DNA of 64,000 nt from positions 310,001 to 374,000 of the forward strand of contig NZ_RCWF01000001.1 in assembly GCF_003667345.1 (NCBI RefSeq), written 5' to 3'. The notes beneath the pieces were generated by a model. It did no database searches, was not told where the DNA came from, and saw only the letters and a list, made by a program, of their open reading frames with translations. This stretch comes from Poseidonibacter antarcticus. Lineage in GTDB: Bacteria > Campylobacterota > Campylobacteria > Campylobacterales > Arcobacteraceae. Position 1 is the stretch's first letter; each line of letters opens with the position of its first letter. The translations under genes were made by a program, and so were the position numbers. Positions 28,929-36,502 of the stretch are shown here, piece by piece.

Positions 28929-29510
28929 TTATTTTAAGTAGCTTAGTAGAGTAGAAATTTCTTTATTTATTTCTTCTTTACTTAAGCCATTTTCTAAAGC
29001 ACCCTCTTTTACATTTGACTCAGCAATTTTAACAATACTATTATCAAGATTTACTTTATACACAAAATATTTTGTTTGAGTATCATCAAATAAATTTAAA
29101 GCTTTAATCATTTCTCCATTTGTATCATTTATCATTGCTATACTAGAACCTTGATTTAGTTCTTCTAATTTTCCATTTACAGCTAATTTTTTTATAAACC
29201 ATGGAGTTTTAGAAATATTTGCAACTAAGACTATATCTTTTCTTTTATTTAATTTTAAAGTTTCAACTAATGACAAAGTATCGTGATTTAAAACTATTAT
29301 ATATTTTTCTACATCCTTCTTAAATAAATCAGTTTTCTTAACATATCCTCCAACACCTATAACTTCAAAGTGACTTGGTAATAATGAAGTGTTTAATTTG
29401 GTATTCTTATTAATTTCATTTTTAGCTTTTGGCTGTTGTGGTGCTGTTAAATATACTAATAATCCAAAACCTATTATTCCTAAAAAAACTATCTTTAAAA
29501 CATTTGCCAT
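28929..29510 (-). CDS. Membrane-anchored periplasmic protein, unknown
   Basis: A 193-residue protein that I do not recognise. A membrane anchor lies at about 5-23, followed by a proline-containing linker and an alpha/beta domain (about 45-165, strand-like VEKYIIVLNHD and DIVLVANIS). The outline is thioredoxin-like, but there is no cysteine at all, so no redox role is likely. The C-terminal 25 residues are helical. It lies 23 bases after the MnmC2-like oxidoreductase gene and converges with the HMA gene with a single base between the stops. Confidence 0.6.
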   Translation of the reverse strand: MANVLKIVFLGIIGFGLLVYLTAPQQPKAKNEINKNTKLNTSLLPSHFEVIGVGGYVKKTDLFKKDVEKYIIVLNHDTLSLVETLKLNKRKDIVLVANISKTPWFIKKLAVNGKLEELNQGSSIAMINDTNGEMIKALNLFDDTQTKYFVYKVNLDNSIVKIAESNVKEGALENGLSKEEINKEISTLLSYLK

Positions 29511-29533
29511 TTTTTATATTCCTATTACTTCTA

Positions 29534-30658
29534 TTATTTATTTTTTTGTTTTTTAGCCCATCTTTTAAATAAGCGACATGTTGTTATTGTTTCAGCAATC
29601 TTCTTATTATTTATAATGTTTTCTACTAGCTCATTAGCAAGATATGGTGATAAAACAAAACCTCTTCCTCCAACTCCATTTATTACATAAAGATTTTCTA
29701 TTTTTTCTAACATATCATCTTTTATATGTGTTCCATTAATTAAATGTGGGAATTTTTCAAAACTCTTTTTTGAATCAATTAAACTTCCTACCATTGGAAA
29801 ATAATCAGTACTAGAAGCTCTTGCACCAAGTTTTATATCAATAATATTTACATCTTTTAGTTTTATAATATCATTTGCTAAATCAATTAATTTTAAAGAA
29901 TCCTCATTGATTATATCTTGCGTATAAGCCTCTTTTGAATCAAATCTATGATGAGTGGCACCAATAAATACTTTATAAATATTATCTTTTTGTGTTTTTA
30001 CAGCTTTTGATACTGAACACTCTTTATGATAATTGAATTTTACATTTGTACTTGTTAAAACATCTATTTTTTGACCCCAAACAGCTCTTATATCAAAATA
30101 TTTTTCTTTTATAAGTTTTGTGTTAGCTCCAGTACAAAGTATAAGATTTTTTGTTTTTATTTCATCATTTAAAATCCAGATATTATCTTTTCTTTTTATT
30201 GAATCAATATTATAATTTAACTTTTTGTTAATTTTTTGTGTTAATAAATCACAAATTTCAGAAGGATTTACCCAAGAACCAACTTCAAAAAAATAACCAT
30301 CTTCTAAAATTTTGTATTCAAAATCCATAAAAGGTTTATATGATTCAAATTTTTCTCTATAATCATCATTTTTAGGAATTCTACATACACCCTCATTTTT
30401 AAATGACTCAGTATTTAATTCTTTGTAAAATGAAGTAGAAAATCTTAAAGCAGTACTTATTAAATCTTTAAATTTATTAGGCTTACCTAACAATGGAGAT
30501 AAAAAAGCACCAGCTGCACCACTAGCTCCTGCTGAAACATTTTCATTTTTATCAATAAGTAAAATTGATTTCGAATATTTACTTAAAAAATATGCTGTAC
30601 TACAACCTGCAACCCCTGCTCCAATAATTATATATTCATACTCTTTTTGCTTAGTCAT
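29534..30658 (-). CDS. FAD-dependent oxidoreductase, MnmC2-like
   Basis: A 374-residue DAO-family flavoenzyme resembling the C-terminal half of MnmC, which oxidises the cmnm group on tRNA wobble uridine. The dinucleotide site is IIIGAGVAG (10-18), followed by GASGAAGAFLSPLLGKPN, the MnmC-like flavin segment, and late GARASSTDYFPMVG and NGVGGRGFVLSPY. I use the ATG at 30658 (MTKQ). It overlaps the upstream stop by 8 bases; a longer frame from 30712 would overlap the rhodanese-like gene far more and adds unrelated residues. The MnmC1 methyltransferase half is absent here. Confidence 0.8.
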   Translation of the reverse strand: MTKQKEYEYIIIGAGVAGCSTAYFLSKYSKSILLIDKNENVSAGASGAAGAFLSPLLGKPNKFKDLISTALRFSTSFYKELNTESFKNEGVCRIPKNDDYREKFESYKPFMDFEYKILEDGYFFEVGSWVNPSEICDLLTQKINKKLNYNIDSIKRKDNIWILNDEIKTKNLILCTGANTKLIKEKYFDIRAVWGQKIDVLTSTNVKFNYHKECSVSKAVKTQKDNIYKVFIGATHHRFDSKEAYTQDIINEDSLKLIDLANDIIKLKDVNIIDIKLGARASSTDYFPMVGSLIDSKKSFEKFPHLINGTHIKDDMLEKIENLYVINGVGGRGFVLSPYLANELVENIINNKKIAETITTCRLFKRWAKKQKNK

Positions 30659-30977
30659 TTTTATCCGATTTTTCAAATAGTTGGTAATTAGGACGCCAAT
30701 ATCCTCTTCCACCTCTTAAGCTAATACATTTATAATCAGGGAATTTCTTTTTATAAAATTCTAATCTCTCTTTTGTAGTTTTCCCTGTGTCACAATAAAA
30801 TACAAAAACAGTACCTTTAGGCATTAAATTCATTTCAAAAGGATTATAGGTAATTGTTTCAATCCTATCTAATGGTTTTAATATAGTATCAACTAAAAGT
30901 ACAGAAATATTCTCTTTTTGTAATTGTTTTGAATATCTATATAACTCTTGTTGTGTCCATTCATCTTTTCCAAACAT
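30651..30977 (-). CDS. Rhodanese-like domain protein
   Basis: A 108-residue single-domain protein of rhodanese type. The active-site loop is YCDTGKTT, with Cys62 at the persulfide position, preceded by the strand GTVFVF and followed by a helix and ISLRGGRGYW, as in other rhodaneses. The N-terminal basic helix could aid binding. It would carry sulfur as a persulfide. The gene overlaps the MnmC2-like gene by 8 bases, and both may serve tRNA wobble-uridine modification (thiolation and side-chain oxidation); this link is inference. Confidence 0.75.
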   Translation of the reverse strand: MFGKDEWTQQELYRYSKQLQKENISVLLVDTILKPLDRIETITYNPFEMNLMPKGTVFVFYCDTGKTTKERLEFYKKKFPDYKCISLRGGRGYWRPNYQLFEKSDKND

Positions 30978-31102
30978 TGTAATTATCCATTTGTTTTAAT
31001 TGCTAAAATCCTAACTAAATACTTAACAAATAAGGCTTAAACACTAAAGTTTTTGATTAAAATTATCAATTAAGTACTATAATTGCTAAAATTGTTTTAA
31101 AC

Positions 31103-31123
31103 CTTGATTGACTTAGACTCAAG
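31103..31123. promoter_or_regulatory. HAIR operator for HspR
   Basis: CTTGATT (31103-31109), a 7-base spacer and ACTCAAG (31117-31123). The HspR-binding HAIR consensus is CTTGAGT-N7-ACTCAAG, so only one base differs and the spacing is exact. It ends 8 bases before the -10 of cbpA-hspR, so bound HspR would block RNA polymerase. Confidence 0.85.
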
Positions 31124-31130
31124 TTTTGGG

Positions 31131-31136
31131 TATAAT
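31131..31136 (+). promoter_or_regulatory. -10 box of the cbpA-hspR operon
   Basis: An exact TATAAT placed just after the HAIR element and 39 bases before the cbpA ATG at 31175. Confidence 0.7.
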
Positions 31137-31174
31137 TAGTACAAAAAAAATAATATAATTTTATAGGAAAGACA

Positions 31175-32041
31175 ATGGCAAAAAGTTTATATGAAACACT
31201 AGAAGTAAATGAAAATGCAACTGCAGATGAAATTAAAAAAGCATATAGAAAATTAGCAAGAAAATTTCACCCAGATGTTAATAAAGATCCAAAAGCTGAG
31301 GATAAATTCAAAGAAATTAATGCAGCTTATGAAGTATTGAGTGATAAGGAAAAAAAATTACAATATGACCAACATGGGGACTCAATGTTTGGAGGTCAAA
31401 ATTTCCATGATTTTGCACAAGGACAGGGACAAAATGTTGATTTAGATGAAATGCTAAGACAAATGTTTGGTGGCGGTGGCGGTGGCTTTGCTAGTGGAGG
31501 ATTCTCACAACAAGGTGGATTTAGTGGTTTTAATGAACCTGATTTAGATACAAATGCACAAATTACTATTGCTTTTGATGTATCAGTTCTAGGTGGAAAA
31601 CAACATATTTCTATAAATAATGATTCTTTTGATATTAAAATTCCAGAAGGAATTAAAGATGGTCAAAAAATCAGAGCAAAAGGAAAAGGAAAATCATACC
31701 AAGGACAAAGAGGTGATTTAATTTTAAAAATTAATGTTGCTCCTAGCCCTGAATATGAAAGAGATGAAGATACATTAACTAAAACTTTTGATATACCTTT
31801 AAAAACAGCTTTATTTGGTGGAAAAGTAGAGATTAAAACAATTCATAAAGATATAACATTAAAAGTTCCAAAAAATACAAAAGAAAACCAAAAATTTAGA
31901 GTTAAAGAACTTGGTGTTTTAAATAGAAAAGCAGGAGTAAAAGGTGATTTATACTTAAAAGCAAATATCATATTGCCTAAAATTGAAGATTTAGATGAAG
32001 ACTTAGTAAAAATATTAGAAGAGAAACTTCCGGAAAATTAA
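31175..32041 (+). CDS. cbpA: CbpA-type DnaJ co-chaperone
   Basis: A 288-residue J-domain protein. The J domain spans 1-68 with HPD at 32-34. A Gly/Phe-rich linker ([21 protein letters not shown]) covers about 95-120, and two beta-barrel substrate domains follow. There is no CxxCxGxG zinc region, so this is CbpA rather than DnaJ. It stimulates DnaK ATPase. The HAIR operator and the following hspR gene (12 bases away) show heat-shock autoregulation of the operon. Confidence 0.92.
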   Translation: MAKSLYETLEVNENATADEIKKAYRKLARKFHPDVNKDPKAEDKFKEINAAYEVLSDKEKKLQYDQHGDSMFGGQNFHDFAQGQGQNVDLDEMLRQMFGGGGGGFASGGFSQQGGFSGFNEPDLDTNAQITIAFDVSVLGGKQHISINNDSFDIKIPEGIKDGQKIRAKGKGKSYQGQRGDLILKINVAPSPEYERDEDTLTKTFDIPLKTALFGGKVEIKTIHKDITLKVPKNTKENQKFRVKELGVLNRKAGVKGDLYLKANIILPKIEDLDEDLVKILEEKLPEN

Positions 32042-32053
32042 AAGGATTGAATA

Positions 32054-32446
32054 ATGGAAACAAATAGTTATATTGAACCAGTATTTTTAATCTCAGCGGT
32101 ATCTGAGATTTTAGATATTCATCCACAAACATTAAGGCAATATGAAAGAGAAGGTTTGATTAAACCTTCTCGTACAAATGGAAAAATAAGACTTTATTCA
32201 CAAAAAGATATAGATCATATAAAATACGTTTTAACATTAACAAGAACACTTGGAGTTAATTTAGCTGGTGTTGATATGATTTTACAATTAAATAAAAAAA
32301 TAAGCTTATTAGAAGAAGAAATTCATACATATAAAACAAAGATTAAAAATATAAACAATTTGGCAGTAGTTCCAGATACAAAAGCATTAGTAGTACAACA
32401 AACATCTTTTGATATTGTTGTTATAGAGAAAAATGAAGAAAATTAA
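32054..32446 (+). CDS. hspR: MerR-family heat-shock repressor HspR
   Basis: A 130-residue MerR-type regulator. The winged HTH covers about 10-80, with IHPQTLRQYEREGLIKPSRTNG and a wing RLYSQKDIDHI, followed by LGVNLAGVDMILQL and a coiled-coil dimer helix. HspR represses chaperone genes at HAIR sites with DnaK as co-repressor. A near-perfect HAIR site precedes its own operon. It begins 12 bases after cbpA. Confidence 0.93.
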   Translation: METNSYIEPVFLISAVSEILDIHPQTLRQYEREGLIKPSRTNGKIRLYSQKDIDHIKYVLTLTRTLGVNLAGVDMILQLNKKISLLEEEIHTYKTKIKNINNLAVVPDTKALVVQQTSFDIVVIEKNEEN

Positions 32447-32459
32447 TTCTTCACTTTTT
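32434..32459 (+). terminator. Terminator after hspR
   Basis: TGAAGAA (32434-32440) and TTCTTCA (32447-32453) form a 7-bp stem with a 6-base loop and a CTTTTT tail. It includes the hspR stop and ends near the ftsZ stop at 32462. Confidence 0.7.
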
Positions 32460-32461
32460 CT

Positions 32462-33592
32462 TTAAAATTGATATTGAACTATATAATCTCTCATTAAAGG
32501 TGGAATATCTAAATAATTGTGATCATCAGTAGAAATAGCATTATGAGTACCTTCTTCAGCATTTTCACTTGGTTCTTCATATTCATCATTTTTAGATTCA
32601 AATCCAGTTGCTACAATAGTTATTTTAACTTCATCTGTTTCTAAAGTTGCATCAGATGTTGTACCAAATATTATTTCAGCATTAGAATCCATTCTATCAT
32701 TTATAGTTCCCATTACATCATTAATTGCAAATAAGGATACTTGAGGATGAATATTAAAATGTATTAAAATACCTTTTGCACCATTTAAAGATACTTTATC
32801 AAGTAAAGGAGAATCAATAGCATCTTCTAAAGCTTTTTGAGCAGCATTTTCACCTTTTGCTTTACCAATTCCCATTAATGCCATACCACGATGTTGCATA
32901 ATAGTTTTAACATCAGCAAAATCCGTATTAATATCTGAATTACCAGGATTTAAAATAACCTCTGACATTCCATTAACTGCTTGGAATAAAATATTATCAA
33001 TAATTTTAAAGGCATCTTTCATACCAACATTTTCATCAATAATCTCTAATAATCTATCATTAGGTACAACTATAATTGAATCTGATACTTTTTTAAGCTC
33101 TTCTAAACCTAGGTTTGCAAGCCCTGCTCTTTTTTTACCTTCCCAAGTAAATGGTTTAGTAACAACAGAAACTGTTAAAGCTCCAATTTCTTTTGCAGCT
33201 TTTGCAATAATAGCAGCAGCACCCGTACCCGTACCACCTCCAAGTCCAGCAGCAATAAAGATAATATCAGCACCTTGAAGAGCTGATTTGATTTCTTCAT
33301 AAGATTCAACTGCAGAATCTCTACCAATTTCTGGTTTCATTCCAGCACCTAATCCCTTAGTAAGCTTTGCCCCTAATTGGATTTTTCTTGGTGCTTTTGA
33401 AATATGAAGCACTTGTAAATCAGTATTAGCTGCGATTAAATCAATTTTATGAGAACCTTCTTTAATCATGTGGTTAATCATATTACAACCACCACCACCA
33501 ACACCAATTACTGCAATTTTAGCTACGTTATCTGATTTAACTTTATTAGGCATATCCACTTTTATATCATCCACTTTAAATAAATTATCCAT
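32462..33592 (-). CDS. ftsZ: Cell division protein FtsZ
   Basis: A 376-residue tubulin-like GTPase that forms the division ring. The GTP loop is GGGTGTG (118-124), preceded by VIGVGGGGCN. The T7-type segment and the C-terminal peptide YLDIPPLMRDY, the FtsA/ZipA contact, are present. A short variable linker precedes the tail. I set the start at ATG 33592 because GGAG lies 8 bases before it; an in-frame GTG 9 bases earlier has no better site. The ATG shares one base with the ftsA stop (TAATG). Confidence 0.97.
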   Translation of the reverse strand: MDNLFKVDDIKVDMPNKVKSDNVAKIAVIGVGGGGCNMINHMIKEGSHKIDLIAANTDLQVLHISKAPRKIQLGAKLTKGLGAGMKPEIGRDSAVESYEEIKSALQGADIIFIAAGLGGGTGTGAAAIIAKAAKEIGALTVSVVTKPFTWEGKKRAGLANLGLEELKKVSDSIIVVPNDRLLEIIDENVGMKDAFKIIDNILFQAVNGMSEVILNPGNSDINTDFADVKTIMQHRGMALMGIGKAKGENAAQKALEDAIDSPLLDKVSLNGAKGILIHFNIHPQVSLFAINDVMGTINDRMDSNAEIIFGTTSDATLETDEVKITIVATGFESKNDEYEEPSENAEEGTHNAISTDDHNYLDIPPLMRDYIVQYQF

Positions 33593-34977
33593 TAAAACCA
33601 CTCCGATATTTTACTCCAAAATTTCGAAACACCCGTTTTCTTATCTTTTCTTAACGGTGTTAAAATTGTTGGGTCATCTTTTAAGTTTAAATCTGATTTA
33701 TCATTAAAAGATGCAGATTTAGTATTAATTGAACTGTTGTTTATTGCCTTTTCTTCAACAATAGCCTGTTGCTTTTTGACTGGTTTCATTAATTTTTTAC
33801 TTGAATCTAATTCATAACTTCTGTTAATTCCTAATGAATACACTAATAACCCAACAATAGTTGACATTTTTGCATCATCAAAACTCATATATCCATTTTC
33901 AATATTCTTTGGATTTGATATAGCAATAGGTATACCATCAAAGATTTTATCTGCTAAAACTTTTATACCTTCTAAATTACTCATCCCACCTGTTATTACA
34001 ATACCTGAACCAACATTATCTAAAATACCACTTTTTTTTAACTTATTTTTTACTAATATTAGTATTTCTTCAATTCGCGCATGTATAATAGTTTGAATAT
34101 GATCTAAGGCGATTTCAGAATAAGTTTCTTCATCTCCAATTCTTGGAATTTTTACTTTTCTAACACCTAATTCATTTCCAGATGAATAATTTTTTGTTAG
34201 AGAACCATATTCTGTTTTAATTTTCTCAGCAGCTGCTGGAGGTGTATGTAGCATAACAGATAGATCATTTGTAATATGATTAGAGCCAACAGGAATAAAA
34301 CCATTATAAATTAATGAATTCCCTTTATAAGATACAAATTCAGTTGTAGAAGAACCAATATTAATTACTGTTGCTCCAAATTTCTTTTGTTGATCATCTA
34401 AAATTGAAATAGCAGAAGCATAACCATCTAATACAAATCTAGTAATATCAACACCTGATATTTTAAGAGCTGATTTTATATTTGTAAGGGCTGTTCTTTT
34501 AGCAGTTACAATATATACAGAAACTTCAAGTCTAGAACCATTCATGTTAAGAGGATTGTCAACATCAACAGAATCATCAACTTTAAAGAAAATTGGAACT
34601 ACATGTACAACTTCATATTCTGGAACAATAGTTGCATTATAAAGTGCCATTTGCATTACTTGATTAATCTCAGTTTCTGTAATTAATCCATTAGGGACAT
34701 TAACAGAACCTGAACTTCTTATACTTTTAGTATAACTACCTGAAATAGAAACAACACAAGTTTCTATAACTTCTGTTGTACTTCTTTTTGCTATATTAAT
34801 TGCATCTTTTATAGCTTTAGAAGCCTCTTCAATATTTATAATTATACCCTTATTAACACCCTCACTCTTTTGTAAACCAGTACCAAGGATATTAATATTT
34901 GATTCTAAATCATGTTTAGCTATAACAGCTGTTATTGTAGATGAACCAATATCAATTGCTAAAAGAGTATTATTCAA
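33592..34977 (-). CDS. ftsA: Cell division protein FtsA
   Basis: A 461-residue actin-like membrane tether for FtsZ. The phosphate-1 motif is AIDIGSSTITAVIA (8-21), the 1C SHS2 domain spans about 85-165, and the second phosphate and adenosine motifs are GATVINIGSSTTEF and VITGGMSNLEG. A linker rich in Lys/Ser/Asn leads to the amphipathic membrane helix at the very end (KFWSKISEWF). The gene lies between ppiD (3 bases upstream) and ftsZ (1-base overlap). Confidence 0.95.
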   Translation of the reverse strand: MNNTLLAIDIGSSTITAVIAKHDLESNINILGTGLQKSEGVNKGIIINIEEASKAIKDAINIAKRSTTEVIETCVVSISGSYTKSIRSSGSVNVPNGLITETEINQVMQMALYNATIVPEYEVVHVVPIFFKVDDSVDVDNPLNMNGSRLEVSVYIVTAKRTALTNIKSALKISGVDITRFVLDGYASAISILDDQQKKFGATVINIGSSTTEFVSYKGNSLIYNGFIPVGSNHITNDLSVMLHTPPAAAEKIKTEYGSLTKNYSSGNELGVRKVKIPRIGDEETYSEIALDHIQTIIHARIEEILILVKNKLKKSGILDNVGSGIVITGGMSNLEGIKVLADKIFDGIPIAISNPKNIENGYMSFDDAKMSTIVGLLVYSLGINRSYELDSSKKLMKPVKKQQAIVEEKAINNSSINTKSASFNDKSDLNLKDDPTILTPLRKDKKTGVSKFWSKISEWF

Positions 34978-34980
34978 TTT

Positions 34981-36444
34981 TTACTCCTTTACTTCAATAG
35001 ATGATTTAATTTCAAAAGTATTTTCTAATCTTTTTACAAGATTATTCATTAATTCTTCACTTTCTAATTGAATAAGTGTACTTTTTACTGATTCATCTCT
35101 CGTTTTATCATAAGTTCCTAATTTAGAAGCATTAATTCTGTATAAAACAACTTTATCATTTAATTCAATAATTCCAGATTTTTTAGTTACTGAAAATAAC
35201 TGATTTAGAAAACTTGCAGCTTCTTGTTCTTGTAAACCCAAAATTTTATCAATTGATTCTCTTGTTACATTTTTAGCTTCAATACCCATAAAGTTTTCTA
35301 ACTCTTTTTTTGCAACTTCATTAAGTTTTTTAGTTTTTGCAACTTTTTCATAGGCTATTTTTACAGCTGGTAATGCTTTATTAAAAGAAAGAGGTTTAGC
35401 TTCATTCTTACTTATAACTTTAACAATAATATATTTATCTTTTTCTAAAAAAGGTTTAATTAAATCACCTTCTTTTGAAGATATGATTTTTTCATTATTT
35501 TCTACGCTAAAAGGAAGTTTACTTTGATCTAGTAAAGTTGATGCTGATAATTTTTCTTCAGCTTTTTTTATTTTTAAGTATTTTTTTAAAGCTTCTTTTT
35601 TTGTAAATTTAGCATTAAGTTCTCTTACAATTTCATCTTTTGCTTCATCAAATGATTTAATTTTTCCATCAACTTTTTTATAATCAGTTTTAAATCTATC
35701 ATAATGTTTTTTTATCTCTTCTTCTTTTGAATTAGCTGAAATTACAGGAACTTCACTTGTTTCAATAAGATAAGAAATTTCTGACATATAAGCATTTTTA
35801 TTTGATTCCCAATATTTTTTTATCTCTTCATCGCTAGGAGATACAGTAATATCTTTTGTTTTTAAAATTTTATAAGTAATATCATCTTTTAAAAATAATA
35901 ACTTATTTAAATTTTTAACTTCAACGCTATTTGGTTGAACATCAAATAATGATTGAACTTTTTGTAATAATATATTTCTTTTTAGTGAATCTTCAAATTT
36001 AACAGGAGTCGTTCTATTTTGTGATAAAACTTGAATATATGTAGGTTTATCAAATTTTCCATCTTTTAAAAATGCATTATATTTTAATAATTCTTTTGCA
36101 ATATCTTCATCTGTAATATCTAAACCTAAAGTATCAGCATATGCTAAAATCAAATTCTTTTGTAATACTTGCTTATATGCAATATCTTTTAAGTTTAATT
36201 TATTAGCCATTTCCTCATTGAAAGTTTTTCCAAATAGTCTTGCATATTGATCATAAAGATTTGAATATTCTTGTTGATATTCTTCAATAGAAACCTCTCT
36301 ATCTCCAACAACTGCTACTGTTCCACCTTCTTTTCCATAATCATAGGAACCCCAGCCAACAAAACCTGCTCCTACAAACGCGATTGTACTAATCCAAATA
36401 GTAATCACAAGCCATCTTTTATGTCTTTGCATCCACGTAATCAT
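34981..36444 (-). CDS. ppiD: PpiD/SurA-N-type periplasmic chaperone
   Basis: A 487-residue membrane-anchored chaperone at the SecYEG exit. TM at about 11-31, then a SurA-N-like domain (about 40-155, with VSIEEYQQEYSNLYDQYARLFG and a DEDIAKELLK helix). The middle region keeps helical arms, but I see no parvulin peptidyl-prolyl isomerase signature, so it may be chaperone-only. It is shorter than classical PpiD of about 620 residues. It precedes ftsA by 3 bases, an order common in Campylobacterota. Confidence 0.8.
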   Translation of the reverse strand: MITWMQRHKRWLVITIWISTIAFVGAGFVGWGSYDYGKEGGTVAVVGDREVSIEEYQQEYSNLYDQYARLFGKTFNEEMANKLNLKDIAYKQVLQKNLILAYADTLGLDITDEDIAKELLKYNAFLKDGKFDKPTYIQVLSQNRTTPVKFEDSLKRNILLQKVQSLFDVQPNSVEVKNLNKLLFLKDDITYKILKTKDITVSPSDEEIKKYWESNKNAYMSEISYLIETSEVPVISANSKEEEIKKHYDRFKTDYKKVDGKIKSFDEAKDEIVRELNAKFTKKEALKKYLKIKKAEEKLSASTLLDQSKLPFSVENNEKIISSKEGDLIKPFLEKDKYIIVKVISKNEAKPLSFNKALPAVKIAYEKVAKTKKLNEVAKKELENFMGIEAKNVTRESIDKILGLQEQEAASFLNQLFSVTKKSGIIELNDKVVLYRINASKLGTYDKTRDESVKSTLIQLESEELMNNLVKRLENTFEIKSSIEVKE

Positions 36445-36502
36445 TAAATATAATCCTCATAAAAATTTTATTTATACTACTGAAAATTTGCTTGAATTTT
36501 AG

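Noticed and set aside
30659-30712. The 18-residue N-terminal extension of the MnmC2-like gene
   Set aside because: It lies within the rhodanese-like gene, is unlike flavoprotein starts, and the ATG at 30658 fits a short overlap.
33468-33707. A 79-codon frame antisense to the ftsA-ftsZ junction
   Set aside because: It covers the overlap of two certain genes and shows no independent signal.
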